Notes under the pieces: generated by a model | What the model saw: the letters and a program-made list of their open reading frames with translations, nothing else | The model's database searches: none | Told to the model about the DNA's origin: nothing | Program-made: the position numbers and the translations under genes | NCBI RefSeq assembly: GCF_014649755.1 | Contig: NZ_BMTQ01000007.1 | Location: 300,209 to 364,208 of the forward strand | Direction: 5' to 3' | Source of the DNA: Streptomyces litmocidini | Lineage (GTDB): Bacteria > Actinomycetota > Actinomycetes > Streptomycetales > Streptomycetaceae | DNA: 64,000 nt | Shown here: piece after piece, positions 34,401 to 43,284 of the stretch | Position numbering within the stretch: the first letter of the stretch is position 1 | How the letters are laid out: each line of letters opens with the position of its first letter

Positions 34401-36167
34401 GTGCCCCGCTCCAGGACCGACCTTGCCCCGACGCCCCGCGAGGGGCGCCGCCCGCTTCTTCGGACGGCGGTGATCGCGACGGGTGTGGTGGCCGTCGCCG
34501 CGGGGGGCCTGTACGTGGCGGGACTGGCCGCCACCGGGGACGACATATCCGCCGGCACCCGGGTCGACGGCGTGGACATCGGCGGCATGAGCCGCGCCGA
34601 GGCCCGGGCCCGGCTGACGGCCGCGGCCCCGGCGTCCTGGAAGGCGCCGATACCCGTGCGGGTCGGGGACCGCGCCGCCACCGTGGACCCGGCCTCCGCC
34701 GGCCTGACCGTGGACGTCGCGAAGACCGCCGACCTGGCGGCCGACCCGTCCCGCGACCCGTTCACCGTGATCGGGCGGCTGTTCTCCTCCCACGAGCGTG
34801 AGATCCGGCCGGTGCTCGCGTACGACGAGGCCAAGACCCGGGCCGCCGTGGCCGACCTGGCCGAGCGGAACGACCGGGCGGTCCGCGAGGGGTCCGTCGC
34901 CTTCCGGGACGGCAAGGCCGTCGCGACCCGGCCCGTCACGGGCAGCAAGCTGGACACGGACCGCGCCGCCGAGTCCCTGCGCGCGGCCTACCCGGTCACC
35001 ACGGGCGCCGCCGCGGTGACGCTCCCCGTCTCGGTGACCGAGCCCAAGCTGCCCGCGACCGAGGTGTCCCGCTTCCTGGACGCGTACGCGAAGCCCGCCG
35101 TCTCCGGCCCCGTGACGCTCACGGCGGCCGGCCAGCGGCTGCGGATCTCTCCCTACACGCTCGCCGACCACCTCAGCGTCAAGAACGACGGCGGCCGTCT
35201 CACCGCCGCCCTCGACGAGCAGGCGCTGCGCCGCGACCCGGACGTGGCGCGGCCGCTCGCCTCGCTGACGAACGCGCCGGTGGAGGGTTCCCTCGGGGTG
35301 CGGGACGGCAAGGTGGTCGTGGAGTCGGAGGGCCGGCCGGGTCACGAGGTGACCGCGAAGGCCCTGGGCGACGCCGTGCGCCCGCTGCTCACCAGAACGG
35401 GCGAGGCGGCCCGTACGGCTCCGGTGGCCACCACGGTCACCGAGCCCGGGCTGACCTCCGCCTCGCTGGCCCGGCTGGGCATCACCGAGCAGATGTCGAC
35501 GTTCACGGTGAACTTCCCCACCGCGCCGTACCGGACGACGAACATCGGCCGGGCCGCCGAGCTCATCAACGGCTCGCTGGTGCAGCCGGGCGAGGTGTGG
35601 AGCTTCAACAAGACGGTCGGCGAGCGGACCCCGGACAACGGCTTCGTCGACGGCACGATGATCCTCGACGGCTCCTACCGCTCCGCGCCCGGCGGCGGCG
35701 TGTCGGCCATGGCCACCACCGTCTACAACGCCATGTTCTTCGCGGGGGTGCAGCCCGTCGAGCACGGCGCCCACTCCTTCTACATCGAGCGCTACCCGGC
35801 CGGCCGGGAGGCGACCGTCGCCTGGGGCTCGCTCGACCTGAAGTTCCGCAACGACACGGGCAAGCCGATCTACATCAAGGCGAGCGCCACGGACTCCTCG
35901 GTCACCGTGAGCTTCCTCGGCACGAAGAAGTACGACTCCGTCGAGGCGGTCGCCGGGCCGCGCACGAACATCACGCAGCCCGCCAAGCGCGAGGGCACCG
36001 GCAAGGCCTGCGTGCCGCAGACGCCCCTGGAGGGCTTCGACATCTCGGTGGACCGCGTCTTCAAGAACGACGGCGTCGAGGTCAAGCGGGAGACCTACAA
36101 GACCCACTACACCCCGCGTGACGAGGTGACCTGCGTGCCGACCGCCCCGGAGGGCGAAGGCCACTGA
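34401..36167 (+). CDS. VanW family peptidoglycan-associated protein
   Basis: 588 residues. An N-terminal membrane helix (about 21-44, TAVIATGVVAVAAGGLYVAG) anchors an external protein with two peptidoglycan-binding-type (YkuD-preceding/G5-like) repeats, each starting with a GxxVxGVDIGGMSRAEA pattern, then a VanW domain: TNIGRAAELINGSLVQPGEV, WSFNKTVGERTPDNGFV, GGGVSAMATTVYNAMFFAGV and YIERYPAGREATV. VanW domains occur in glycopeptide-resistance clusters and in cell-wall proteins of unsettled function. I choose GTG 34401 (GGGAGAG at -10) over the ATG at 34332 whose extra 23 residues are not family-like. A 12-bp-stem terminator follows. Confidence 0.9.
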   Translation: MPRSRTDLAPTPREGRRPLLRTAVIATGVVAVAAGGLYVAGLAATGDDISAGTRVDGVDIGGMSRAEARARLTAAAPASWKAPIPVRVGDRAATVDPASAGLTVDVAKTADLAADPSRDPFTVIGRLFSSHEREIRPVLAYDEAKTRAAVADLAERNDRAVREGSVAFRDGKAVATRPVTGSKLDTDRAAESLRAAYPVTTGAAAVTLPVSVTEPKLPATEVSRFLDAYAKPAVSGPVTLTAAGQRLRISPYTLADHLSVKNDGGRLTAALDEQALRRDPDVARPLASLTNAPVEGSLGVRDGKVVVESEGRPGHEVTAKALGDAVRPLLTRTGEAARTAPVATTVTEPGLTSASLARLGITEQMSTFTVNFPTAPYRTTNIGRAAELINGSLVQPGEVWSFNKTVGERTPDNGFVDGTMILDGSYRSAPGGGVSAMATTVYNAMFFAGVQPVEHGAHSFYIERYPAGREATVAWGSLDLKFRNDTGKPIYIKASATDSSVTVSFLGTKKYDSVEAVAGPRTNITQPAKREGTGKACVPQTPLEGFDISVDRVFKNDGVEVKRETYKTHYTPRDEVTCVPTAPEGEGH

Positions 36168-36210
36168 CGGAAGGGTGTCTTCCGGTACGCCCGGGGCATG
36201 ACTTCGGAGC

Positions 36211-36238
36211 GCGGCCCGTCGGTCTCCCGACGGGCCGC
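36211..36238 (+). terminator. Hairpin terminator after VanW gene
   Basis: GCGGCCCGTCGG-TCTC-CCGACGGGCCGC is a perfect 12-bp stem with a tetraloop, 44 bp past the VanW stop and 33 bp before the next TTG start. No T-tract follows. Confidence 0.65.
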
Positions 36239-36270
36239 CCCGAACCTCCCCGGACCGTCGGAGGCACGCC

Positions 36271-37302
36271 TTGGCAGAACGCAGCGACCCCTTCGAGCGG
36301 CTCCTCGGCGAGGCGGCGCGGACGGGCACGTACCCGGGCGCCGCATGGGCCGTGGGTGACGCCCGCACGACCCTCTCGTCCGGGGCGGTCGGACTGCTCG
36401 ACCCGGCGCACCCCGGCGAACCGACGCGCCCGGACACCCTCTTCGACGTCGCGAGCCTCACCAAGATCCTCGCGGTCTGGGCGGTCGTCGGCACGCTCGT
36501 CGACGCCGGGAAGCTCGACCTGTCCGCCCCGCTCGGCTCGTACTGGCCCGAGGCCGCGGGCCGGCCGCTCGCCGGGGCGACGGCGCACCACCTCCTCACC
36601 CACACCGCCGGCCTGCCGCTCCGCGCCAACCTCCGGCACCTGTACGGCTCCGATCCGCAGGACGTCCGCGACGGCGTCCTCGCCGAGCCCCTGAGACACC
36701 GGCCCGGCGGGGCCGTCGCGTACACCGACCGGGCGGCGCTGGTCCTCGGCTACCTCGCCGAGCACCTCACCCGGCAGCCCCTCCCCCGGCTCGCCCGGGA
36801 CCGGGTCTGGACGCCCCTCGCCATGACGGAGACCCGGTACGGGCCGCTGCCCGCCGAGGCCCGGGAACGGTGCGCGCCCACCGAGTACGACGAGGAGGGC
36901 GGCGCCCCGCTCCGGGGCACCGTCCACGACTTCTCGGCCCGGCTCCTCGGCGGCGCCTGCGGGATCGCGGGGGTCTTCACCACCACCGCCGACACCGGCC
37001 GGTTCCTGCGCCACCTGCTCGTCCCGGTGCCCGGCACCTTCTCCGCCGGGTGGACGGCCGCCTCGCTGCGGGTCCGCACCGGGCGGCTCGTCCCGCCGCG
37101 CGGGCTGTTCTGGCACCCGGCGCCGGGCACGGCACCGGCGGAGGACGTCTGGGCGCACTTCGGTTTCACCGGCACGGCCCTGTGGGTGTCGCCCGCCCGC
37201 GGCCGCTGGGCCGTCCTGCTCACCAACCGGCTCCGCCTCACCCGGGACCCCGGCCCGCTGACCCGGGTCAGGAACGACTTCCGGGCCCTCGCCTTCGCCT
37301 GA
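36271..37302 (+). CDS. Beta-lactamase family serine hydrolase
   Basis: 343 residues of the class C beta-lactamase/esterase fold. The nucleophile is S62 in FDVASLTK (SxxK, K65), the Tyr motif is Y151-T-D, and HFGFTGT near 290 replaces KTG, the form seen in esterases and D-aminopeptidases rather than true lactamases. No signal peptide, so a cytoplasmic esterase or peptidase is likely. Start TTG 36271 follows GGAGG. It lies between a cell-wall protein and a GNAT enzyme, in the same direction, with about 100-bp gaps. Confidence 0.87.
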   Translation: MAERSDPFERLLGEAARTGTYPGAAWAVGDARTTLSSGAVGLLDPAHPGEPTRPDTLFDVASLTKILAVWAVVGTLVDAGKLDLSAPLGSYWPEAAGRPLAGATAHHLLTHTAGLPLRANLRHLYGSDPQDVRDGVLAEPLRHRPGGAVAYTDRAALVLGYLAEHLTRQPLPRLARDRVWTPLAMTETRYGPLPAEARERCAPTEYDEEGGAPLRGTVHDFSARLLGGACGIAGVFTTTADTGRFLRHLLVPVPGTFSAGWTAASLRVRTGRLVPPRGLFWHPAPGTAPAEDVWAHFGFTGTALWVSPARGRWAVLLTNRLRLTRDPGPLTRVRNDFRALAFA

Positions 37303-37402
37303 GCACCGGGCGAAATCGAGGTGCCGCCCGGGCCTCCGCCCTGCGACCCTGCACCCTGATCGGACGATCTCGGACAGCTCGACGCGTACGGAGTGCGGAC
37401 TG

Positions 37403-38044
37403 ATGGGTTTCACGCTGGAAGGGCCGGTTCTGGAGGGCGCGTTCGTCCGCCTGGAGCCGCTGGGGCACCACCACGCCGCCGGCCTCGCGCGGGCGGCGGA
37501 GGAGAACAGGGACTCGTACGGCTTCACCTGGGTGCCGCGCCGGGAGGAGGCCGGGGCCTACGTCGACGCGCAGCTCGGCCGCGCCGCCGACGGCGGGGTC
37601 ATCCCGTACGTCCAGGCCGACCCGGCGACCGGCCGGGTGGTCGGCGCCACCGCCTTCCTGGACCCGCGCCCGTGGCCCTCCGGGGAGGGCCTGTGCGCGG
37701 TCGAGATCGGCTACACCTGGCTCGCGGCCTCCGCCCAGGGCACCGGGGTGAACACCGAGGCCAAGTACCTGCTCTTCCGGCACGCCTTCGAGAACTGGGG
37801 CGTGGCCCGGGTCGACCTCAAGACCGATGCCCGCAACGCCCGCTCGCGGGCCGCGATCGCGGGCGTCGGCGCGAGCTTCGAGGGCGTCCTGCGCAACTGG
37901 GCCGCCTCCTGGGCCCCGGGCGAGGAGGGCCGCCTCCGGGACTCCGCCGTCTTCTCGATCGTCGCCGAGGAGTGGCCCGGGCGCCGGGCGGCGCTGGAGG
38001 AGCGCCTCGCCGCCGTCCGGGAGCGCCGCGCGTCCGCCCGGTGA
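37403..38044 (+). CDS. GNAT family N-acetyltransferase
   Basis: 213 residues. RimJ-like GNAT: LEGAFVRLEPLGHHHAAGL at the N-terminus, IGYTWLAASAQGTGVNTEAK (acetyl-CoA loop, Q/RxxGxG/A), and RVDLKTDARNARSRAAIAGV followed by GASFEGVLRN. The group acetylates protein N-termini, amino acids or drugs using acetyl-CoA. Substrate cannot be deduced. ATG 37403 begins the domain. It is followed by a repeat-filled 181-bp gap. Confidence 0.9.
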   Translation: MGFTLEGPVLEGAFVRLEPLGHHHAAGLARAAEENRDSYGFTWVPRREEAGAYVDAQLGRAADGGVIPYVQADPATGRVVGATAFLDPRPWPSGEGLCAVEIGYTWLAASAQGTGVNTEAKYLLFRHAFENWGVARVDLKTDARNARSRAAIAGVGASFEGVLRNWAASWAPGEEGRLRDSAVFSIVAEEWPGRRAALEERLAAVRERRASAR

Positions 38045-38067
38045 CGGACGCCGCTCCCTGATCCGGC

Positions 38068-38213
38068 CCGATCGGCAGGCCCCCCGGGGTCCGACCGGCA
38101 GGACACCCCCCGAGGCCCGACCGGCAGGACACCCCGGGAAGGCCCCCCGTCCCCGGGGGAGGCCTTCGTCCCCGGGGGAGGCCCCCGTCCCTGAGGGAGG
38201 CCCCCCCGGGGAA
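38068..38213. repeat. Two short tandem repeat families
   Basis: CCGACCGGCAGGACACCCC occurs at 38091 and 38117 with a partial copy at 38068, followed by three copies of GTCCC(C/T)G(G/A)GGGAGGCC between 38149 and 38205. They fill the convergent gap between the GNAT and SARP genes and contain self-complementary CCCCGGGG, so may end transcription. Confidence 0.7.
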
Positions 38214-38225
38214 GGCCCCGCGCCC

Positions 38226-41200
38226 CTACGGGCCGGGGGGCGTGTCCGGTCGGGACGCCAGGGCCTGGGAGGCGAGGGCCTTCAGGCCCTCCAGGCACTC
38301 GTCGATCCGCTGGGCGATGTCGTACCGGCGGGCGAGTTCCAGGCACCGCTCCCAGGTCTCGCGGGCCGCGTCCCACTCCCCGAAGTGGTGGTGGGCCCGG
38401 GCCGTGAAGACCAGGCAGTCGGCCGTGCCCCCGTGGTCGTCCATCCGGAGCCGGATGGCGAGCGCCTCCGCCAGGACCTCGAAGGCCTCGTCCCGCTCGC
38501 CGAGGAGGCGCAGCACGTCGCCGTAGTTGGTGAGGGCGGTGGCGAGGAACACCCCGTGTCCGGTCCCCCTGATCAGCTCGATGACCTGCCGGTAGCCCGC
38601 GGCCGCCAGGGCCGGCTCGCCGCGCGTCTTGTGGACGTCCGCGATCCGGCTGAGGAGGAGCGCCTCGCCGCGGGGGCTGTGGAGCGCGCCGCGGAGGTAG
38701 AGGTCGCGGGAGCGCTCGGCGTGGACGAGGGCCTGCTCGGGGTCTCCGGCCTGCAGGTACAGCGCCGACATGTTGCCGAGGATCGACGCCTGGGCCGTGA
38801 GGTCCGCGCGCTCGGTGAAGAGGTCCAGGGCGATCCTGAGGTGCTCCAGGCAGGCCTCGTTCCGGAAGGCCATGCCGTGGGCGACGGCCGTGCGCCGGTG
38901 CAGCCAGGCCTGCCCCAACCGGTCGCCGTGCCGCCGGGCGATGTCCATGGCCTGCTCCAGGCAGGCGTCCCACTCCCCCGTCCACCAGTGCGTGCTCGCG
39001 TGGCCGAAGAGGCCCACCGCGATCCGCCAGGCGAGGTCGGAGCGGCCGAGTTCCCCGGCGCGGGTGAGGGCGTCCCGGACGGCCGGCAGCTCCCTCGCGG
39101 TCCACCGGATCGCCTCCTCGTCGTCCGCGAACTCGGGCAGCGACAGGTCCTTCACGGTCTCCCCGTCGAGCGGCGGCGGGGACTGCGTCTCGCGGGTGGC
39201 GGCCGCCGTCGCCGCGGCGAGGGCCGCGGCGTACCAGGAGAGCAGCCGGATCAGGGCCGTGGTGCGCTCCTGCTCGGTGTCCTCCTCGTCCCGCTGCGCC
39301 GCGTACTCGCCGAGCAGGTCGTGCAGCAGGTACCGGTCGGGCTCGGGGTTGAGGACGAGGTGGGCGTCGGCGAGGACGTCGAGGACGGCGGCGGCCCGGG
39401 CCTCCGTGACGTCGAGGAGCGCCCCGGCGGACTGCGGGGTGACCGCGTGGGCCGGCCACACCCGGCCCAGGAGCCTGAAGGCGCGGGCGGCCTCGCGCTC
39501 CAGGGTCTGTTCGCTGTCCCGCATGGCCACGTAGCTCATGGCGAAGGTGCGGCGGACGTCGAACTCCCCCATGGCGAGGGTGTCCAGCCGGCCCTGGTGG
39601 GGGGTGAGTCGTTTCGCCAGGAGCGCGAGGGGCCAGGAGGGCCGGGAGGCCAGCCGGCCGCCGACGATGTGCAGGGCGAGCGGCAGGCCTCCGCAGGCGG
39701 CCATGATGGCGGCCAGGGCCTCGGGCTCGCTCCGTACCCGCTCGGCGCCGGCGAGCTTGGCGAGGAGCGCGTACTGGTCGGGCTCGGGCAGCGGGGACAG
39801 CGGGACCCTGGCGGAACGCGGCAGGTCGGCGAGCAGCTGGCGGCTGGTGATCAGGGCGGCGCTGTGCCCGCCGGCCGGCAGCAGGGGGGCGACGTGGGCG
39901 GCGTTGCGCGCGTTGTCGAGGACCAGGAGCACGCGGCGCTCGGCGAGCGCCGAGCGGAAGAGGAGGGCGCGGTCGTCGGTGTCCTCGGGCAGGGCGTCCT
40001 GGTGGACGCCCAGGTCGGACAGGAACCGGGCGAGGAGTTCGTGGGCCGTGCGCGCGCCGCCGGCGCCGTAGCCGCGCAGATCGGCGTAGAGGGCGCCGTC
40101 CGGGAAGGCCTCGCGCACCCGGTGTGCCACGTGCATCGCGAGAGCGGTCTTGCCGACCCCGCCCATGCCGGAGATCACGACGGTCCGGGCCCGAGCGGCC
40201 CCGTTCCGGGTCCCGCCGCCCGTACCCGCGCCCGCGGGGCCGGCGGCGTGGGCGTCCGTGCCCGCGCCCGCGGGGCCGGCCGCGGGGGCGTCGACGCCCG
40301 CGCCCGTACGGCCGGTCCCTCCGGGGTCCGTGCCCGTGCGGAGACCGGCGCCCCCGCCCGTACCACGGGCCCCGCCCGGGTCGGCGCCCGTGGCCGCGCG
40401 GGCGGCACCCTCCGTGTCCGTGCCCGTGCGGAGGCCGCTCTCCCCGCCCCCACCGCCGACACCCGGGCCCGCGCCCGGCCCGCCGACTCCCCCGGGGGCC
40501 GCGCCCGCGCGGAGGCCGGCGCCCCGGCCCGTACCGCCGGCCCCGCCGAGGCCGATGCCCGCGCCTCCGCGGCCGGCGCCGTCAGACGTCGCGTCCGTGT
40601 CCTCGGGCGTGCCGCTGTCGCCTTCCGCGCCGGGACCGGCGCCCCGGGCCGGGGCGCCGACCGCTCCGGCGGGCTCCGGCCCGCCGTCCTCGGGCCGTAC
40701 TCCCAGCAGCGCCATCACGGTCGCCGCCTCCGTCTCCCGGCCCGTGAAGGCCTCGCTCTCGCAGGGCAGCTGGAAGGGCGTGCGGACCGGAGCGGAGCGG
40801 GGGGCGGGGGCGGGCGCGGGTTCGACCGCGAGCATCTCCGCGTAGGCCTCCCGGACGGCGGCGCCGGGTTCCGTGCCGAGTTCGTCGACCAGGTTCCGGC
40901 GCAGCCGGTGGAAGACGGAGAAGGCCTCTGCCTGGCGGCCGGAGCGGTGGAGGGCGAGCATGAGGCGCCGGTGGAAGCCCTCGCGCAGCGGGTGTTCCCC
41001 CGCCAGGGTGGCGAGCGGGGCGACCGCCTCGTGGTGGCGGCCGAGGCACAGCTCGGCGTCGAAGCTCCATTCGAGGGCCTGGAGGCGTGCCTCCACGAGC
41101 TGGTGCACACGGAGCGCGGGCCCCTCGGTGTCGGAGAAGGGCGCGAGGTCCGCCAGGGGGGTGCCGCGCCACAGGGGCATGGCGAGGGCGGCCTCCCTGC

Positions 41201-41579
41201 GGACCGCTTCCCAGTCCTCCCGCCGGTGCGCCTGCCGCACGGCCCGGACCCGGGCCTCGAAGGCGTCGGCGTCGAGTTCGCCCTCGTGGACGATCAGCTG
41301 GTAGCCGGGGGCGACGGTGCGCAGCCGCTCGTCGGTCCCGCCGTCGGCGGCGGCGAGGACGCGGCGGAGCCTGGTGAGGTGGTTGGCGAGGGCCGCGTCG
41401 GCGCTGGCGGGGATCGAGTCGCCCCAGAGGGCTTCCTTGAGGGCGTCCCGGGACACCGTGCGGTTGGCCTGGAGGAGCAGTGCGGCGAGGAGGAACCGGA
41501 CCTTGGGGCCGGACACAGGCCGCAGCTCCGTCCCGTCGTGGACGACGAGTGATCCGAGCAGCCCGAACTTCACCACCAT
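38226..41579 (-). CDS. AfsR/SARP family regulator with NB-ARC and TPR domains
   Basis: 1117 residues. 1-92: OmpR-type winged helix (VRFLLAALLLQANRTVSRDA). 97-245: bacterial transcriptional activation domain. 277-292: start of the NTPase module (EAFTGRETEAATVMALL). 297-465: a Gly/Ala/Thr-rich insert with no counterpart in typical family members. 466-740: NB-ARC ATPase with P-loop GMGGVGKT (471-478), LLVLDNARNAAHVAPLL, and GGLPLALHIVG. 780-1110: TPR repeats. Proteins of this build (AfsR) activate antibiotic genes in Streptomyces after ATP/phosphorylation inputs. The gene is divergent from GAPDH. ATG 41579 starts the winged helix; an AGGACGCGGGGGC site precedes it. Confidence 0.93.
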   Translation of the reverse strand: MVVKFGLLGSLVVHDGTELRPVSGPKVRFLLAALLLQANRTVSRDALKEALWGDSIPASADAALANHLTRLRRVLAAADGGTDERLRTVAPGYQLIVHEGELDADAFEARVRAVRQAHRREDWEAVRREAALAMPLWRGTPLADLAPFSDTEGPALRVHQLVEARLQALEWSFDAELCLGRHHEAVAPLATLAGEHPLREGFHRRLMLALHRSGRQAEAFSVFHRLRRNLVDELGTEPGAAVREAYAEMLAVEPAPAPAPRSAPVRTPFQLPCESEAFTGRETEAATVMALLGVRPEDGGPEPAGAVGAPARGAGPGAEGDSGTPEDTDATSDGAGRGGAGIGLGGAGGTGRGAGLRAGAAPGGVGGPGAGPGVGGGGGESGLRTGTDTEGAARAATGADPGGARGTGGGAGLRTGTDPGGTGRTGAGVDAPAAGPAGAGTDAHAAGPAGAGTGGGTRNGAARARTVVISGMGGVGKTALAMHVAHRVREAFPDGALYADLRGYGAGGARTAHELLARFLSDLGVHQDALPEDTDDRALLFRSALAERRVLLVLDNARNAAHVAPLLPAGGHSAALITSRQLLADLPRSARVPLSPLPEPDQYALLAKLAGAERVRSEPEALAAIMAACGGLPLALHIVGGRLASRPSWPLALLAKRLTPHQGRLDTLAMGEFDVRRTFAMSYVAMRDSEQTLEREAARAFRLLGRVWPAHAVTPQSAGALLDVTEARAAAVLDVLADAHLVLNPEPDRYLLHDLLGEYAAQRDEEDTEQERTTALIRLLSWYAAALAAATAAATRETQSPPPLDGETVKDLSLPEFADDEEAIRWTARELPAVRDALTRAGELGRSDLAWRIAVGLFGHASTHWWTGEWDACLEQAMDIARRHGDRLGQAWLHRRTAVAHGMAFRNEACLEHLRIALDLFTERADLTAQASILGNMSALYLQAGDPEQALVHAERSRDLYLRGALHSPRGEALLLSRIADVHKTRGEPALAAAGYRQVIELIRGTGHGVFLATALTNYGDVLRLLGERDEAFEVLAEALAIRLRMDDHGGTADCLVFTARAHHHFGEWDAARETWERCLELARRYDIAQRIDECLEGLKALASQALASRPDTPPGP
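40212..40690 (-). repeat. Degenerate coding repeat (Gly-rich insert of SARP gene)
   Basis: The insert consists of imperfect units built on GGTGCCGGTACGGGC-like and CCCGCGGGGCCGGC-like words; adjacent AGLRTGTDPGG and ESGLRTGTDTEG peptides, and DAPAAGPAGAGT/DAHAAGPAGAGT, show duplication. It probably grew by slippage. Confidence 0.7.
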
Positions 41580-41655
41580 GCCCCCGCGTCCTGGTAGGTG
41601 GGTCCGCCCGACAGCGGCGGCTCCCGACGTGCCCCATCGTACGGTTCGGGACCCC

Positions 41656-41667
41656 TTGATTGATCAA
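41656..41667. promoter_or_regulatory. TTGAT-TG-ATCAA dyad in SARP/GAPDH divergent region
   Basis: A perfect inverted repeat of five bases per arm in the 138-bp divergent gap, about 50 bp before the GAPDH start, in an AT-rich pocket. TACCAT at 41683-41688 could serve as a -10 for GAPDH. I infer a regulator site or a promoter -35. Confidence 0.35.
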
Positions 41668-41717
41668 ACCGGCCGGGGGTTACCATATGAGCGCCGCCTA
41701 GCTCGAAAGATAATCTT

Positions 41718-43163
41718 GTGACTGTCAATGACGACTCGTTCACCAGCTGGAAGAACCGCGAGGAGATCGCGGAGTCGATGATCCCGATCATCGGGAAGCT
41801 GCACCGGGAGCAGGACGTCACCGTCCTGGTCCACAGCCGCTCCCTGGTGAACAAGTCGGTGGTCAGCATCCTCAAGACCCACCGCTTCGCCCGGCAGATC
41901 GACGGCGAGGAGCTCTCGGTCACCGAGACGCTGCCGTTCCTCGAGACGCTCACGACGCTCGACCTGGGCCCGTGCCAGATCGACATCGGCGTGCTGGCCG
42001 CCGACTACAAGACCGACGACCGCGGCCTCTCGGTGGCGGAGTTCACCGCCGAGGCCGTCGCGGGCGCGATCGGCGAGAACAAGATCGAGCGCCGTGACGG
42101 ACGCGACGTCGTCCTCTACGGCTTCGGCCGCATCGGCCGCCTCGTCGCCCGCCTCCTCATCGAGAAGGCCGGCTCCGGCAACGGTCTGCGCCTGCGCGCG
42201 ATCGTCGTCCGCGGCGGCGGCGACCAGGACCTCGTGAAGCGCGCCTCGCTGCTGCGCCGCGACTCCATCCACGGCCAGTTCCAGGGCACGATCACGGTCG
42301 ACGAGGCGAACGGCACCATCGTCGCCAACGGCAACACCATCAAGGTGATCTACGCCAACGACCCCTCCGAGGTCGACTACACGGCGTACGGCATCGAGAA
42401 CGCCATCCTCATCGACAACACCGGCAAGTGGCGGGACCGCGAGGGCCTCTCCAAGCACCTGCGCCCCGGCATCGACAAGGTCGTCCTGACCGCGCCCGGC
42501 AAGGGCGACGTGCCGAACATCGTGCACGGCGTCAACCACGACACGGTGAAGCCGGACGAGCAGATCCTGTCCTGCGCCTCCTGCACCACCAACGCGATCG
42601 TCCCGCCGCTGAAGGCCATGGACGACGAGTACGGCGTGCTGCGCGGCCACGTGGAGACCGTCCACTCGTTCACGAACGACCAGAACCTGCTGGACAACTA
42701 CCACAAGGCCGACCGCCGCGGCCGCTCCGCGCCGCTCAACATGGTCATCACGGAGACGGGCGCCGCCTCCGCCGTGGCCAAGGCGCTGCCCGACCTGAAG
42801 GCGCCGATCACCGGCAGCTCGATCCGCGTCCCCGTCCCGGACGTCTCGATCGCCATCCTGAGCCTGCGCCTGGGCCGCGAGACCACCCGCGAGGAGGTCC
42901 TGGAGTACCTCCGCGACGTCTCGCTGCACTCGCCGCTGAAGCGCCAGATCGACTTCACCACGGCCCCCGACGCCGTCTCGATGGACTTCGTGGGCTCGCG
43001 CCACGCGTCCATCGTCGACGCCGGCGCGACCAAGGTCGACGGCGACAACGCGATCCTGTACCTGTGGTACGACAACGAGTTCGGCTACTCGTGCCAGGTC
43101 ATCCGGGTCGTCCAGCACGTCTCCGGCGTGGAGTACCCGACCTTCCCGTCCCCGGCGGTCTGA
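41718..43163 (+). CDS. gap: Glyceraldehyde-3-phosphate dehydrogenase (long form)
   Basis: 481 residues, about 145 more than ordinary GAPDH. The extra N-terminus (1-125, DSFTSWKNREEIAESMIPII...) is typical of a Streptomyces GAPDH type. The Rossmann motif VLYGFGRIGRLVARLL is at 133-148, the catalytic Cys lies in SCASCTTNAIVP (near 294), and HSFTNDQNLLDN and WYDNEFGYSCQVIRVV complete the catalytic domain. It oxidises glyceraldehyde 3-phosphate with NAD(P)+ and phosphate. GTG 41718 is the only suitable start. A 20-bp-stem terminator follows. Confidence 0.95.
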   Translation: MTVNDDSFTSWKNREEIAESMIPIIGKLHREQDVTVLVHSRSLVNKSVVSILKTHRFARQIDGEELSVTETLPFLETLTTLDLGPCQIDIGVLAADYKTDDRGLSVAEFTAEAVAGAIGENKIERRDGRDVVLYGFGRIGRLVARLLIEKAGSGNGLRLRAIVVRGGGDQDLVKRASLLRRDSIHGQFQGTITVDEANGTIVANGNTIKVIYANDPSEVDYTAYGIENAILIDNTGKWRDREGLSKHLRPGIDKVVLTAPGKGDVPNIVHGVNHDTVKPDEQILSCASCTTNAIVPPLKAMDDEYGVLRGHVETVHSFTNDQNLLDNYHKADRRGRSAPLNMVITETGAASAVAKALPDLKAPITGSSIRVPVPDVSIAILSLRLGRETTREEVLEYLRDVSLHSPLKRQIDFTTAPDAVSMDFVGSRHASIVDAGATKVDGDNAILYLWYDNEFGYSCQVIRVVQHVSGVEYPTFPSPAV

Positions 43164-43183
43164 TCTCCACCGCGTCCGACGGC

Positions 43184-43229
43184 ACGGCGGCGCGCCGCAC
43201 CCCCTCTCCGGGGTGCGGCGCGCCGCCGT
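43184..43229 (+). terminator. Strong hairpin terminator of GAPDH gene
   Basis: A perfect 20-bp stem (arms 43184-43203 and 43210-43229, core GGCGCGCCGCACCCC) with a 6-base loop starts 21 bp after the GAPDH stop, then TTCCCCC. Confidence 0.8.
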
Positions 43230-43284
43230 TCCCCCTCCGCCGGGGGCCGCGAACCGATCACGGCCCGCCGGCGTCCCTCCCGCC

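Noticed and set aside
41709..41714. GATAAT just before the GAPDH GTG as a -10 for a leaderless mRNA.
   Set aside because: Only three bases separate it from the start codon, so transcription would begin inside the coding region.
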